The notes: generated from the letters alone by a model not told the origin. Shown: positions 1 to 9,218, counted from the first letter of the stretch. The stretch is DNA of 59,920 bases from Acidimicrobiaceae bacterium (GCA_003162395.1 PMON01000058.1:1-59920), one strand, 5' to 3'. Numbers and translations: made by a program.

Positions 1-59
1 ACGGGTCGGCCTGGAACGGCTCGTCGTGGAGCTGACGTGACGCGAACGGCCGCTCCCAG

Positions 60-2846
60 GTGAACCTCCCTCGGCGAGCCAAGGGGGTCGTCGCGCTCAC
101 CGTGGCCGGCGGCCTCGGCGTGCTCGGCCTCGCGATCTGGATCGAGCTGGGCGGAAGCGCCCCGGACGACCGCGAGCTCGTGGTCGCTGCGGTGCTCGTC
201 GCCTTCATCGCGGCGAGCTGGATCCGCCCGCTCATCGTCTACGCGAAGGACCAGTCGACGGCGGTCAGCCTCGACGAGGGCGGCTTCGTGGTGCTCCTCG
301 TCGTCACCCGACCGAGCGTCGCGATCCTCTCGTTCGCCGCGGCGACCCTCATCGCACAGGCAGTGAAGCGCCGGCCGCTCGTCAAGTCAGCCTTCAACGT
401 CGGCCAGGTCCTCGTGTCGACGGGCGCGGGCGCGGCGGTCTACGCCTTGGCGCACTCGCGCGGCACGACGCCCACTCCCGTCGACCTCGCTGCGGCGTGC
501 GCGGGGGCCGTCGTCTACTTCGTGGTGAACGACGCGGCAGTCGGCAGCATCTTCGCGGCGACCGGGACGCCGTGGCGCGAGGCGCTCTTCGACGGGCTCG
601 ACATCCGGCTGCTCTTGGCGGCAGCGGGCGTCGCGATGGCGCTCGTCACGTCGCTCGTGCTGCTCGCGGACCCGTGGGCCCTCGTGATCGCGCTGCTGCC
701 GCTGCTCATCCTGCGCCAGGTGCTCGTGGGCCACTTCGAGGCGCGGCACGACCGCGCACGGCTCCACGGCCTGTTCGAGGCCACCCTCGAGATCAATCGC
801 ACGATGGGCAGGGACAACGTGCTTGGCGCCCTCCTCGACGCCGCTCGCTCACTGCTTCGTTGCGACCAAGCCGAGGTGCGCGAGGGGCCCGTCGAGCCCG
901 AGGGCACCAGCGCGCCGCTCAGCACGCTCGACGCAGCCCGGTGGCTCAGCGTGTCGGGCCGCAGCCGCACCGAGCCGTTCGACAAGGCCGATCGCTCCCT
1001 GCTCGACGCGCTGGCGGCGGTGGGAGCCGGTGCGCTCACCAACGCGCACCTGTTCCACGAGGGCGCCGAGCAGCGAAAGCGACTCGCCGCGATCACCGAG
1101 AGCCTCGGCGAGGGAGTGTGCGCGGTCACCCGCACCGGGCGCATCACGTTCATGAACCCGACGGCGACGTCGATCCTCGGCTGGGACGCGCTCGCCGAGC
1201 TCGGGAACCTCGCGATCGTCCCGGATCCTGAGTCCGGACCCATGGCGCCGGGGTTCGTCCTCGCCCCGGCGATGCGCGCGATGTCGACGGGTCAGAGCAT
1301 CACGAGCGACGACAGCCGGTTCCAGCGACGCGACGGCACGTTCATCGACGTCGCGTTCACCGTGTCGCCGATCGCCGGCGAGGACGCCCCTTCGGGCGCG
1401 GTCCTCGTCTTCCGAGACATCCGCGAGCGCAAGGAGCTGGAGCGCCGGCTCACGGAGAACGCCTTCCACGACGCGCTGACCGGCCTGCCCAATCGGCGCC
1501 TCCTGCTCGACCACATCGAACACGCCCTGCGCCGAGCAGAGAGCTCCGAGGAGCGCCACGCGGTCCTGTTCTGCGACATCGACCGCTTCAACGTCGTCAA
1601 CGACGGGCTCGGTCACCACGTCGGCGACTCGCTGCTTATCGCGATGGCCGATCGGATCCAAGGGGCGCTGCGCCCGGGCGACATAGTCGCGCGCATGGGG
1701 GGCGACGAGTTCGCCATCCTCCTTGAGGCGATCGATGACGTCGACGACGCCCTCGACACCGCGCACCGGGTCCTCGACAGCCTCCGCGAGCCGTTCTCGC
1801 TCCCCGACGGCCACGACGTGGTCGCGACGCTCAGCATCGGCATCGCGCTGTCCACGCGTGGCGAGAGCCGCGACGACGTGCTCCACAACGCCGACGTGGC
1901 CATGTACCGGGCCAAGTCGTCCCCGGGCGGCGGCCACGTCGAGGTCTTCGACGTGGACGCGATGGGCAACCGGTCAGCCGAGCGGATCGACCTCGAAGCA
2001 GCGCTCCGCCAGGCGCTCGCGCGCAACGAGATCGAGGTGTACTACCAGCCCTACGTGCGGCTGTCCGACGAGCGCGTCGTCGGGGCAGAGGCCCTCGTGC
2101 GCTGGCACCACCCGGACCGCGGACTCCTCGCTCCCGCCGAGTTCATCTCGCTCGCCGAGGACACCGGGCTGATCCTGCCGCTCGGGCACCTCGTGCTCGA
2201 GCAGGCGTGCCGTCAGGCCAAGCGCTGGCTCGACGAGCTCGGCGTCGCCCTCACGATCGGCGTGAACCTGTCGGCCCGCCAGTTCCAGCAGGCCTGCCTG
2301 GCCGAGGAGGTGCTCGAGGTGCTCGAGCTCTCGGGCGTGGCGCCGTCCCAGGTCTGCCTCGAGATCACCGAGAGCATGGCCATGGATGACGTCGCGCGAA
2401 CGAGCGAGATCCTCGCGACGCTGAAGCAGATCGGGGTGCAGGTCGCAATCGACGACTTCGGGACCGGCTACTCGTCACTCGGCTACCTCACGAGCTTCCC
2501 CATCGACGTCGTCAAGATCGACCGCAGCTTCGTCGACGGCGTGGACGTCGACTCGGTGAAGTCCGCGGTCGTCTCGGCCGTGATCAACCTGTCCGAGGCC
2601 ATCGGGTCGACGACCGTCGTCGAGGGCATCGAGACCGCGGCCCAGCTGGAGCACCTCCGCGGACTCGGCTGCACGACCGCGCAGGGCTTCTTCTTCGCAC
2701 GCCCCGGCCCCGTCGAGGCGCTCGAGGACATGCTGATCCGCCACACGGTGCGCGCTCGGTCCCTCGAGGCCCCGAGCGACTCGAGGGACTCGAGGGACTC
2801 GAACTCGAGCGATCGTGGCGGCGGCCGGGTCCTGGTGGCGCGATGA
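60..2846 (+). CDS. Membrane GGDEF-EAL c-di-GMP protein with GAF-like and PAS domains
   Basis: Predicted bifunctional cyclic-di-GMP enzyme (928 aa, GTG start). Seen: about seven hydrophobic segments over residues 10-225, a degenerate GAF-like stretch (about 235-340), a PAS domain (about 340-455), then GGDEF (about 465-630) and EAL (about 645-890). The GGDEF motif is intact at residues 547-551 and is preceded by RPGD, a canonical RxxD inhibitory site five residues upstream. The EAL motif (residues 677-679, EALVRW) and the later IDDFGTGYSSL and KIDRSFVDG motifs are also intact, so both synthesis and hydrolysis look possible. The C-terminus ends in a Ser/Asp/Arg low-complexity tail from a short tandem DNA repeat (gactcgag, about 2776-2808). 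The substrate sensed by the N-terminus is unknown. The start lacks a clear ribosome binding site and could lie slightly elsewhere. Confidence 0.9.
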   Translation: MNLPRRAKGVVALTVAGGLGVLGLAIWIELGGSAPDDRELVVAAVLVAFIAASWIRPLIVYAKDQSTAVSLDEGGFVVLLVVTRPSVAILSFAAATLIAQAVKRRPLVKSAFNVGQVLVSTGAGAAVYALAHSRGTTPTPVDLAAACAGAVVYFVVNDAAVGSIFAATGTPWREALFDGLDIRLLLAAAGVAMALVTSLVLLADPWALVIALLPLLILRQVLVGHFEARHDRARLHGLFEATLEINRTMGRDNVLGALLDAARSLLRCDQAEVREGPVEPEGTSAPLSTLDAARWLSVSGRSRTEPFDKADRSLLDALAAVGAGALTNAHLFHEGAEQRKRLAAITESLGEGVCAVTRTGRITFMNPTATSILGWDALAELGNLAIVPDPESGPMAPGFVLAPAMRAMSTGQSITSDDSRFQRRDGTFIDVAFTVSPIAGEDAPSGAVLVFRDIRERKELERRLTENAFHDALTGLPNRRLLLDHIEHALRRAESSEERHAVLFCDIDRFNVVNDGLGHHVGDSLLIAMADRIQGALRPGDIVARMGGDEFAILLEAIDDVDDALDTAHRVLDSLREPFSLPDGHDVVATLSIGIALSTRGESRDDVLHNADVAMYRAKSSPGGGHVEVFDVDAMGNRSAERIDLEAALRQALARNEIEVYYQPYVRLSDERVVGAEALVRWHHPDRGLLAPAEFISLAEDTGLILPLGHLVLEQACRQAKRWLDELGVALTIGVNLSARQFQQACLAEEVLEVLELSGVAPSQVCLEITESMAMDDVARTSEILATLKQIGVQVAIDDFGTGYSSLGYLTSFPIDVVKIDRSFVDGVDVDSVKSAVVSAVINLSEAIGSTTVVEGIETAAQLEHLRGLGCTTAQGFFFARPGPVEALEDMLIRHTVRARSLEAPSDSRDSRDSNSSDRGGGRVLVAR

Positions 2847-2870
2847 GACCTCGCCTCGAGCGGTCAGTCG

Positions 2871-3251
2871 CTAGCTGGGTGTGGGCGGCGCCGCGGCGCC
2901 CGCGAAGGGGTCGTTGCCCGAGAAGTCGACGACCACGCACGGCTCGTCGCCGATCGCCCAGCCGTCATGTCCGGGCGGGATCGTGAACACGTCGCCCGCG
3001 TGGAGCACGATCTCGGCGCCGTCGTCCATCCGGACCCCTTGGCTGCCCGAGAGCACCACCCCGAAGTGCGCAAGCTGACAGGTCGCTGACCCCGCGAGCG
3101 GCCCGACGTGCTCGGACCAGCGCCACCCCGGTTCATAGGTCGAGCGCCTGACCGAGCCGGCCTCGAGGTGCAGCACCTCGAGTCGGCCCTTCGCCACGAA
3201 GTCTCGGGACTCGTCGGGTGACTCGAAGCTCTTGGTCTCCAGCACGGACAC
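2871..3251 (-). CDS. Small cupin-domain protein
   Basis: 126-residue single cupin beta-barrel. The second half has the typical cupin run: a VVLSGSQGVRMDDG turn, then HAGDVFTIPPGHDGW, then VVVDFSGNDPF. The GTG start at 3251 is chosen because GGAGGAG lies 3-9 bases upstream; the open frame continues further but its extra N-terminus is basic and unlike a cupin. Such small cupins bind a metal or a small ligand; the substrate cannot be told. It converges with the GGDEF-EAL gene, stop to stop, with a 24-base gap. Confidence 0.8.
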   Translation of the reverse strand: MSVLETKSFESPDESRDFVAKGRLEVLHLEAGSVRRSTYEPGWRWSEHVGPLAGSATCQLAHFGVVLSGSQGVRMDDGAEIVLHAGDVFTIPPGHDGWAIGDEPCVVVDFSGNDPFAGAAAPPTPS

Positions 3252-3389
3252 GGCTCCTCCCGGGGATCGAGAACGACGCGGCACTCTACGCGGGAGGGCC
3301 CGCGGCGCGCGCGTCGAGCATCGAGGTGGACTGTGGCCGCGCACCTTGTCAGAATCAGTGTGGCTCGAGGGCCATCACAGGAGACTCCA

Positions 3390-3506
3390 ATGGCAGGCAA
3401 GACGCCGCAACGACCCAGCACCAAGAAGCCGCCGACCAAGTCGATCAAGGAGAAGCGTCAGGCGAAGCAGCAGAAGAAGCAGCAGAAGGGCGGGTTTGGC
3501 GGGTAG
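3390..3506 (+). CDS. Very small Lys/Gln-rich protein
   Basis: A 38-codon ORF beginning MAGKTPQRPSTKK and ending QQKGGFGG. AGGAG lies 6-10 bases before its ATG, a well-placed ribosome binding site. The product is strongly basic, rich in Lys, Gln and Pro, with no hydrophobic segment. Similar short basic proteins occur in actinobacteria without known function; a nucleic-acid or ribosome contact would be a guess. It sits between the divergent cupin gene and the membrane protein at 3573. Confidence 0.65.
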   Translation: MAGKTPQRPSTKKPPTKSIKEKRQAKQQKKQQKGGFGG

Positions 3507-3572
3507 TCCGGGCGATCCCGTGGTGACGGCCCAAGAGGCCGACGGGTCGGGACACCGAGGAGGTCATCCGAC

Positions 3573-4685
3573 GTGAGCGTCGGGGTCCGGATCGCCTCGG
3601 GACTGTTCGGCGCGCTCCTCGCGGTCGCGGTGCTCGACGCCGCGGTGCGCACGTTCTTGCTCCCACGCGTCGCGAGCGTGCGCCTGAGCCGGGGCATCGC
3701 CATCGGCGTCGGCATGCTCTTTCGCGTGCTGGCACCGCAGCGCGCGGCGTACGCGCAGCGCGACCGGCGGCTCGCGATGTACCCGCCGGTCCTGCTGCTC
3801 AGCTATCAGGCGACGTGGCTCGGCATGATGCTCGGCGCGTTCGCGTTCCTGTTCGTCGCGGCCGGCGCGCCCAGCCTCGCGGTGGGGCTGAACCTGTCGG
3901 GCTCGTCGTTGTTCACGCTGGGCACTGCGGCGGCACGTGGTCCCGGCGAGCTCGCCCTGAGCTACGGCGAGGCGGCGATCGGCCTGACGCTCCTCGCGCT
4001 CCTCATCGCCTTCATCCCGACCATCTACGCCGCGTTCCAGCGACGAGAGGTCTCGGTCTCGCGGCTGTCGGTGCGCGCGGGCGTCCCCGCGACGCCGTGG
4101 GGCATCTTGGAGATCGCCCAGAGCGTCGCTTCCTACGAGCTTTTGGACGACCTGTGGCGCGAGTGGGAGTCCTGGTTCATCGAGGTGCGCGAGACCCACT
4201 CGACGCTCACGATCCTCAACTACTACCGCACCCCGATCCGCGGGCAGACCTGGGTGGGCTCCGCGGCCGCGGTGCTCGACGCCGCCTCGCTGTACAACGC
4301 CGCGATCGACAAGCCGGCGTCCCCGACCGCCGGGCTGTGCATCCGCTCGGGCTGGCTCGCCCTCCGCGGGCTCGCGGACTACTTCCGGGTCCCCTATCCC
4401 GTGCACCCCGACTCGAGCGAGGCGATCTCGATCACCCGCGAGGAGTTCGAGATCGTGCTCGGGCACCTGGCTGCGAGCGGCGTGCCATTGCTGGCCGACC
4501 ACGACGCGGCCTGGCTCGACTTCGTCGGGTGGCGGGCGAACTACGACGCGATCATCGAGCGGTTCCAGGTGCTGTTCACGAGCCCGCGGACCGACTGGTC
4601 GCTCGCGGGCGTCCAGCCGCTCTTCGAGCCCTCGAACCGCCGCGGGACCCACAGCCTGCCGGTGCACGACACCGAGCGGGCCTAG
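3573..4685 (+). CDS. Membrane protein with pore-loop-like segment, function unknown
   Basis: 370 aa, GTG start with GAGGAGG about 9 bases upstream. Hydrophobic segments lie near residues 5-25, 75-100 and 125-155; the remaining 210 residues are soluble and presumably cytoplasmic. Between the second and third segments sits GSSLFTLGTAA, which resembles the P-loop and filter region of two-TM potassium channels (Ion_trans_2) but lacks a clean TxGYG. The soluble half contains WREWESWFIEVRETHS and NYYRTP stretches typical of uncharacterised actinobacterial membrane proteins. Channel function is inferred only from layout. Confidence 0.6.
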   Translation: MSVGVRIASGLFGALLAVAVLDAAVRTFLLPRVASVRLSRGIAIGVGMLFRVLAPQRAAYAQRDRRLAMYPPVLLLSYQATWLGMMLGAFAFLFVAAGAPSLAVGLNLSGSSLFTLGTAAARGPGELALSYGEAAIGLTLLALLIAFIPTIYAAFQRREVSVSRLSVRAGVPATPWGILEIAQSVASYELLDDLWREWESWFIEVRETHSTLTILNYYRTPIRGQTWVGSAAAVLDAASLYNAAIDKPASPTAGLCIRSGWLALRGLADYFRVPYPVHPDSSEAISITREEFEIVLGHLAASGVPLLADHDAAWLDFVGWRANYDAIIERFQVLFTSPRTDWSLAGVQPLFEPSNRRGTHSLPVHDTERA

Positions 4686-4689
4686 GCGC

Positions 4690-5208
4690 TCAGCTGACGA
4701 GGCGCAGCTCGGCCTTGAACCGCTTCGCGTTCGCCACGTACTGGGCGGCCGAGAGCCGGATGAGCTCGAGGTCCGAGCGGCCCTCCCTGATCGTCGCGGG
4801 CACGCCGATCGCGAGCGCGCCCGCGGGCACCTGCATGCGGTTCGGGATCACCGCGTTGGCCCCGACGGTCGCGCCGGTGCCGATGACCGCCTGGTGCAGG
4901 ATCACGGACCCCGAGCCCGCGAGGGACTCGTCCTCGAGCACGCAGCCCTCCAGGTGCGCGACGTGCCCGACGACGCACCCCGAGCCGATCAACGTCGGGA
5001 ACATCGGGACGGCGTGGACCACGGTGCCGTCCTGGACGCTCGTCTCGTCCCCGACGACGATCCGGCCGTAGTCGCCGCGCAGCACGGCGCTCGGCCACAC
5101 CGAGGACCGCGCCCCGATCGTCACGTCGCCGATCACGACGGCGTCGGGATGCACGAAGGCCTCGTCGTGGATGACCGGGACGTGGTCCCCGAGCGCGTAG
5201 ATCGGCAC
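4690..5208 (-). CDS. Gamma-carbonic-anhydrase-like hexapeptide-repeat protein
   Basis: 172 aa left-handed beta-helix protein of the gamma-carbonic anhydrase/PaaY/YrdA group. Seen: repeated hexapeptide turns (VVIGDVTIGARSSVW, LIGSGCVVGH, VIGTGATVGANAVI) and the three metal-ligand histidines in VVHA and GHVAHLEGC. The C-terminal helix (about residues 145-172) is usual for the family. Activity may be carbonic anhydrase or unknown, since many members are inactive. The GTG start lies 7 bases after a TAGGTT box, so the mRNA may be leaderless. Confidence 0.85.
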   Translation of the reverse strand: MPIYALGDHVPVIHDEAFVHPDAVVIGDVTIGARSSVWPSAVLRGDYGRIVVGDETSVQDGTVVHAVPMFPTLIGSGCVVGHVAHLEGCVLEDESLAGSGSVILHQAVIGTGATVGANAVIPNRMQVPAGALAIGVPATIREGRSDLELIRLSAAQYVANAKRFKAELRLVS

Positions 5209-5247
5209 GCACGCAAACCTAGGCGAGCACGGACCGTCCCCCGCTCG

Positions 5248-5448
5248 TCACGCGTGGTGCGTCAGCCACTGCACACCCTGGACGCAGCGCCAGACGAGGT
5301 AGATGGCCGTCGCGACCAAGAGGAGCCGGAAGCGCAGCGAGACGGGACGCCGCTCGGGCTCGGCGAGCTCGCTGCTGCAGGTCGGGCACGTGCCATCGAC
5401 CAGCTCGTCGTCGCCAACCAGCCGGTCGCACGTGTCGCACCAGGGCAC
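5248..5448 (-). CDS. Small zinc-ribbon protein with one membrane segment
   Basis: 66 aa. The N-terminal half carries two CxxC knuckles (CDTC and CPTC, 18 residues apart), a likely zinc ribbon. The C-terminal half is one hydrophobic helix (RLLLVATAIYLVWRCV). Its GTG start is one base beyond the der stop codon, so translation is probably coupled to der. A role beside the GTPase is inferred only from position. Confidence 0.7.
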   Translation of the reverse strand: MPWCDTCDRLVGDDELVDGTCPTCSSELAEPERRPVSLRFRLLLVATAIYLVWRCVQGVQWLTHHA

Positions 5449-5449
5449 T

Positions 5450-6754
5450 TCAGTCGACCCGCACCCGCAGTTTGAGGGGCGTCGAGCCCAGGTCGAAGCG
5501 GTCGCGGATCCCGCGCTCGAGGTAGCGCAGGTAGGTCTGGGGCAGCCGTGCCGAGCTGAACAGCGTGAACGTCGGCGGGTCGATCGCGCCCTGGACGATG
5601 TAGCGGACGCGCGCGCCGGGGGCCGCGTGGTGCACCTGGAGGTCGCGCAGCGCGCGGTTGAGCGGGCCGGTCGGGACGCGCCGGTGGTAGTCCTCGGCCG
5701 CCGAGGTGAGCGCGGGCAGCACCCGGTGCACGCCACGGCCCAGGTTCGCCGCGACCTTGAGCACGGGCGCGTCGCCCAGGAACGCGAGGCGGTCCGCGAC
5801 CGACGCGAGGACGTCGAGGCGGTCGTCGGTCGCAATGAGGTCCCACTTGTTGAGGATCACGACGGACGGCGAGCCGGACGCCGCGATGCGCTCGGCGAGC
5901 CGCTGGTCCTGTGCGGTCGCCCCGACGGTCGCGTCGATGACCAAGAGCGCGAGGTCCGCGCGGTCGAGTGCCTCGAGGCTGCGGATGACCGCGTAGGTCT
6001 CGAGCCCGGCCTCGGTCCTCGCGCGGCGGCGCATGCCGGCGGTGTCGACGAAGCAGATGCTGCCCGCCTCGGTCTCGACGACGGTGTCGACCGCGTCGCG
6101 GGTCGTCCCCGGCAGGTCGTGGACGATGCTGCGGTCGTCGCCCAGCAGGGCGTTGAACAGGGTGGACTTCCCGACGTTCGGCCGTCCGACGATCGCGACG
6201 CGCAGCGGGCCGGTCTCGTCGGCCGGGTCCGGCGCGCCCGTGCCCGAGGGCTCCTCGCCGAGGGCGTCGACGATCGCGTCGAGCAGGTCGCCGGCCAGCC
6301 GGCCGTGCAGCGCGCTGATCGGGTGGGGCTCGCCGAGCCCGAGGGAGACGAAGTCCCAGATGGCGGTCTCGCGACCGGTGTCGTCGACCTTGTTCGCGAC
6401 GAGCAGCACGCGTCGGGCGTTGCGCTGGACCACCCGGGCTGCCGCCACGTCCTCGTCGGTCAGCCCGACGGTCACGTCGACGACGAAGAGCACGAGGTCG
6501 GCGCCCTCGAGCGCACGGGCTGCCTGCTCGGAGACCTTGGCGTCGAGCTCGCTGCCGCCGGCCTGCCAGCCGCCGGTGTCGACGGCGTCAAAGGCGACCC
6601 CCGCCCACTCGATGGGGACCACCTTGCGGTCCCGCGTGACCCCGGCCTGTTCTTCGACGACGGCGATCCGGCGACCCGCGAGGCGGTTGACGAGGGACGA
6701 CTTGCCGACGTTGGGGCGGCCTGCGACGACCACGGTAGGAACGCGAGGTGCCAC
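5450..6754 (-). CDS. der: Ribosome-assembly GTPase Der (EngA)
   Basis: 434 aa with tandem G domains, as in Der, needed for 50S subunit maturation. First G1 motif GRPNVGKSSLVNRL (residues about 12-25), second GRPNVGKSTLFNALLG (about 190). Matching switch and NKxD motifs follow (VANKVDD and ILNKWDL), with a KH-like C-terminal domain from about residue 350. GTG start. The gene lies next to the cmk-plsC cluster, as usual in actinobacteria. Confidence 0.97.
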   Translation of the reverse strand: MAPRVPTVVVAGRPNVGKSSLVNRLAGRRIAVVEEQAGVTRDRKVVPIEWAGVAFDAVDTGGWQAGGSELDAKVSEQAARALEGADLVLFVVDVTVGLTDEDVAAARVVQRNARRVLLVANKVDDTGRETAIWDFVSLGLGEPHPISALHGRLAGDLLDAIVDALGEEPSGTGAPDPADETGPLRVAIVGRPNVGKSTLFNALLGDDRSIVHDLPGTTRDAVDTVVETEAGSICFVDTAGMRRRARTEAGLETYAVIRSLEALDRADLALLVIDATVGATAQDQRLAERIAASGSPSVVILNKWDLIATDDRLDVLASVADRLAFLGDAPVLKVAANLGRGVHRVLPALTSAAEDYHRRVPTGPLNRALRDLQVHHAAPGARVRYIVQGAIDPPTFTLFSSARLPQTYLRYLERGIRDRFDLGSTPLKLRVRVD

Positions 6755-6763
6755 GCTCGAACG

Positions 6764-8131
6764 CTATCGGTGCGCCGAGAGGGTCTCGAGCTCGCGCCGC
6801 AGCGCCGCGCCGTCGGTCTCGACGACGCGCACGTCGGCGGGCAGCGCGGACAGCTCGGTGCCGTCGAGGAACCTCGAGTTGGTCACGCACGAGTCCGGGA
6901 GCAGGTACGTCGCGTCGGCGCCGTCGTTCGTGATCGCCGACGCGACGTCCTCGCCGCACAAGAGGCCGGCCACGGCGATGTTGCCCCCGAAGAACCTGTT
7001 CGTGACCGCGAGCACGTCGACGTCGGTGAAGCCCGACTTCGCGAGGAGCGAGCCGAGCAGCGGCGCGGCGTACCCGCCGGACACGACGACGACGCGGCCC
7101 GTGGGGCCTGCTGGAGTCGCCGGGGGCGCGCCGTGGGGGGCTCGGTACCCGATCGCGGGCGCGCCGTCGACGGACTGGAAGAAGCCAGGGCGCACCGCGA
7201 GCGTGCCCCGGCGTCGCGAGAACGCGCGCTCGAAGTCCGCCCACAGCCCGATCCCGTTCTCGGCCTGGTCGAGCGAGTCGTACTCGTCGACCGCCGGGAG
7301 CGGGCGATCGGCCACCACGTAGAGCTCGTCGGCCGCGTGGACGAGCCGCCGCCCGACCGCGCGCTGGAAGAGCGGCTGGTACGCAGCGACGAGGTCGAGG
7401 GCCGCGGCGGCCTCCGCCGTCGTGTGGGCCCGCAGGGTCTCTTCGGTCGAGTAGTCGCTCAGCCCGAGCGGCACGATCCCGAGGGAGGCGAGCGCGGAGT
7501 ACTGGTCGAGGACGTCGAGCAGCGTGCGCTCGAGGGCGTCCCCGTCGTTGATCCCGGGGCACAGGACGACCTGGCCGTGCACCTCGATGCCCGCGTCGAG
7601 CAGGACCTCGAGCCACCGAAGGCTCGTCGCGCCCCGCGGATTGCGCAGCATCGTCGCGCGCAGCTCAGGGTCCGTCGTGTGGATCGAGACGTACAGTGGG
7701 CTCAGCTTCTCGGTGAGCACCCGCTCGACGTCGAGCTCCGTGAATCGGGTGAGGGTCGTGAAGTTCCCGTAGAGGAAGCTGAGCCGGTAGTCGTCGTCCT
7801 TCACGTAGAGGCTGCGGCGCATGCCCTTGGGCAGCTGGTAGATGAAGCAGAACGGGCAGTGGTTGTCGCAGGTGCGGACGCGGTCGAAGACCGCCGAGGC
7901 GACCGCGAGCCCGAGCGGGGTGCCCGCGGGCTTGTCCACGACGAGGGTTCGGGTCGCGGCGTCCGCGCCCATCACGAGCAGCGAGACGCGCCCGCCGTCG
8001 GTGCGGCGCTGGTAGTCGATGACGTCGGTCGGGACGTGGCCGTCGATCTCGACGAGGCGCTCGCCGACCACGATGCCTGCCGCGTGCGCCGCGGAGCCCT
8101 CGATGACGGCGGTGACGACGGGGTGCTCCAC
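6764..8131 (-). CDS. DUF512 radical-SAM-like protein with N-terminal PDZ domain
   Basis: 455 aa. An N-terminal PDZ-like segment (residues 1-60, GSAAHAAGIVVGERLVEIDG) is followed by a cysteine cluster CDNHCPFCF (CxxxCxxC) typical of radical SAM [4Fe-4S] binding, then the DUF512 region with YVSIHTTDPELR and GQVVLCPGINDG. This architecture is conserved in actinobacteria and clostridia; the reaction is unknown. It follows ispH divergently and is 9 bases from the der start. Confidence 0.85.
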   Translation of the reverse strand: MEHPVVTAVIEGSAAHAAGIVVGERLVEIDGHVPTDVIDYQRRTDGGRVSLLVMGADAATRTLVVDKPAGTPLGLAVASAVFDRVRTCDNHCPFCFIYQLPKGMRRSLYVKDDDYRLSFLYGNFTTLTRFTELDVERVLTEKLSPLYVSIHTTDPELRATMLRNPRGATSLRWLEVLLDAGIEVHGQVVLCPGINDGDALERTLLDVLDQYSALASLGIVPLGLSDYSTEETLRAHTTAEAAAALDLVAAYQPLFQRAVGRRLVHAADELYVVADRPLPAVDEYDSLDQAENGIGLWADFERAFSRRRGTLAVRPGFFQSVDGAPAIGYRAPHGAPPATPAGPTGRVVVVSGGYAAPLLGSLLAKSGFTDVDVLAVTNRFFGGNIAVAGLLCGEDVASAITNDGADATYLLPDSCVTNSRFLDGTELSALPADVRVVETDGAALRRELETLSAHR

Positions 8132-8168
8132 TCGGTCAGCCTACGAACCAGCGGCTCGAGACCTCCCG

Positions 8169-8174
8169 TACGAT
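8169..8174 (+). promoter_or_regulatory. Predicted -10 box of ispH (leaderless)
   Basis: TACGAT lies exactly 6 bases before the GTG start of ispH. No Shine-Dalgarno fits between them, so the mRNA probably begins at or next to the start codon. No clear -35 box was identified. Confidence 0.45.
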
Positions 8175-8180
8175 TGGAGC

Positions 8181-9218
8181 GTGCCGGTGGAAGAGGTCCT
8201 GCTCGCCTCCCCGCGCGGCTTCTGCGCCGGGGTGGAAAAGGCCATCAAAGCGCTCGATTGGATGGTCTCGGTGTTCGAGCCGCCCGTCTACTGCTACCAC
8301 GAGATCGTCCACAACCGCCACGTGGTGGACCACTTCTGCGAGCGCGGGGTGATCTTCGTCGACGACGTGGCCGAGGTGCCGACTGGCGCCCCGCTCATGC
8401 TGAGCGCGCACGGCTCACCGCCCGAGGTGCTCCGCCGCGCACGGGCCAACGGCGGCGCGGTCGTCGACGCGGTCTGCCCCCTCGTGACCAAGGTCCACCA
8501 CGAGCTGAAGGTTCGCGCGTCGAAGGGCTACACCGTCCTCTACGTCGGCCACGCGGGCCACGAAGAGGCAGTCGGGACGATGGCCGTCGCCCCGGACTCG
8601 GTCCACCTCATCGAGTCGACCGCCGACCTCGACGCCCTCGACGTCGGTGACGCCCCCGTCGCGCTGCTCTCGCAGACCACGCTCAGCTTCGACGAGTGGC
8701 AGCACCTCCGCGCCCACGCCGTCGAGCGCCATCCGGACCTGTGGATGCCGAACCGCTCGGACCTGTGCTTCGCCACGACCAACCGCCAGAGCGCGCTTCG
8801 AGAGATCGCCGAGGTCGCCGACGCGGTCATCGTGATCGGCTCGGCGAACTCGTCCAACACCGTCGCGTTGGCGGAGGTCGCGCGTGCCTCGGGGTGTCCT
8901 CGCGTGCTGCGCGTGAACGGGGCCAGCGAGCTGCCCGGGGACCTCGAGGGCGTGATCGGCGTGACGGCCGGCGCGTCTGCCCCCGACTCGATCGTGACCG
9001 AGGTGATCGAGCGCCTCGACCCGCGCCGCGGCGTGCGCACCGTGGTCGTGACCGAAGAGGACGAGTACTTCCCCCCGCCGCCTGAGCTGCGCGAGCTCCT
9101 GCGCGCCGTCGCCGCGGCGATCGCGGTGCTCTGCGACATCCCCGAGCCTCCCGGCGACCCCGTCGCCCGCGATCGCGAGGTGCACGCAGCCACGGTGCTG
9201 GAAGGGGTCGGGACCTGA
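8181..9218 (+). CDS. ispH: 4-hydroxy-3-methylbut-2-enyl diphosphate reductase
   Basis: 345 aa. Final step of the MEP isoprenoid pathway, giving IPP and DMAPP with an iron-sulfur cluster. The three cluster cysteines are visible in PRGFCAGVEKA, VDAVCPLVTK and DLCFATTNRQ. Substrate-binding motifs SAHGSPPEV, GHAGHEEAVGT and SANSSNT are also present. The GTG at 8181 is preferred over upstream starts because homologues begin just before LLASPRGFCAG and a -10 box sits 6 bases upstream. It is divergent from the DUF512 gene. Confidence 0.96.
   Translation: MPVEEVLLASPRGFCAGVEKAIKALDWMVSVFEPPVYCYHEIVHNRHVVDHFCERGVIFVDDVAEVPTGAPLMLSAHGSPPEVLRRARANGGAVVDAVCPLVTKVHHELKVRASKGYTVLYVGHAGHEEAVGTMAVAPDSVHLIESTADLDALDVGDAPVALLSQTTLSFDEWQHLRAHAVERHPDLWMPNRSDLCFATTNRQSALREIAEVADAVIVIGSANSSNTVALAEVARASGCPRVLRVNGASELPGDLEGVIGVTAGASAPDSIVTEVIERLDPRRGVRTVVVTEEDEYFPPPPELRELLRAVAAAIAVLCDIPEPPGDPVARDREVHAATVLEGVGT

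Noticed and set aside
5303-8650. 1115-codon plus-strand ORF
   Set aside because: It lies antisense to der and the DUF512 gene, both with clear motifs. Long antisense frames are expected at this GC.
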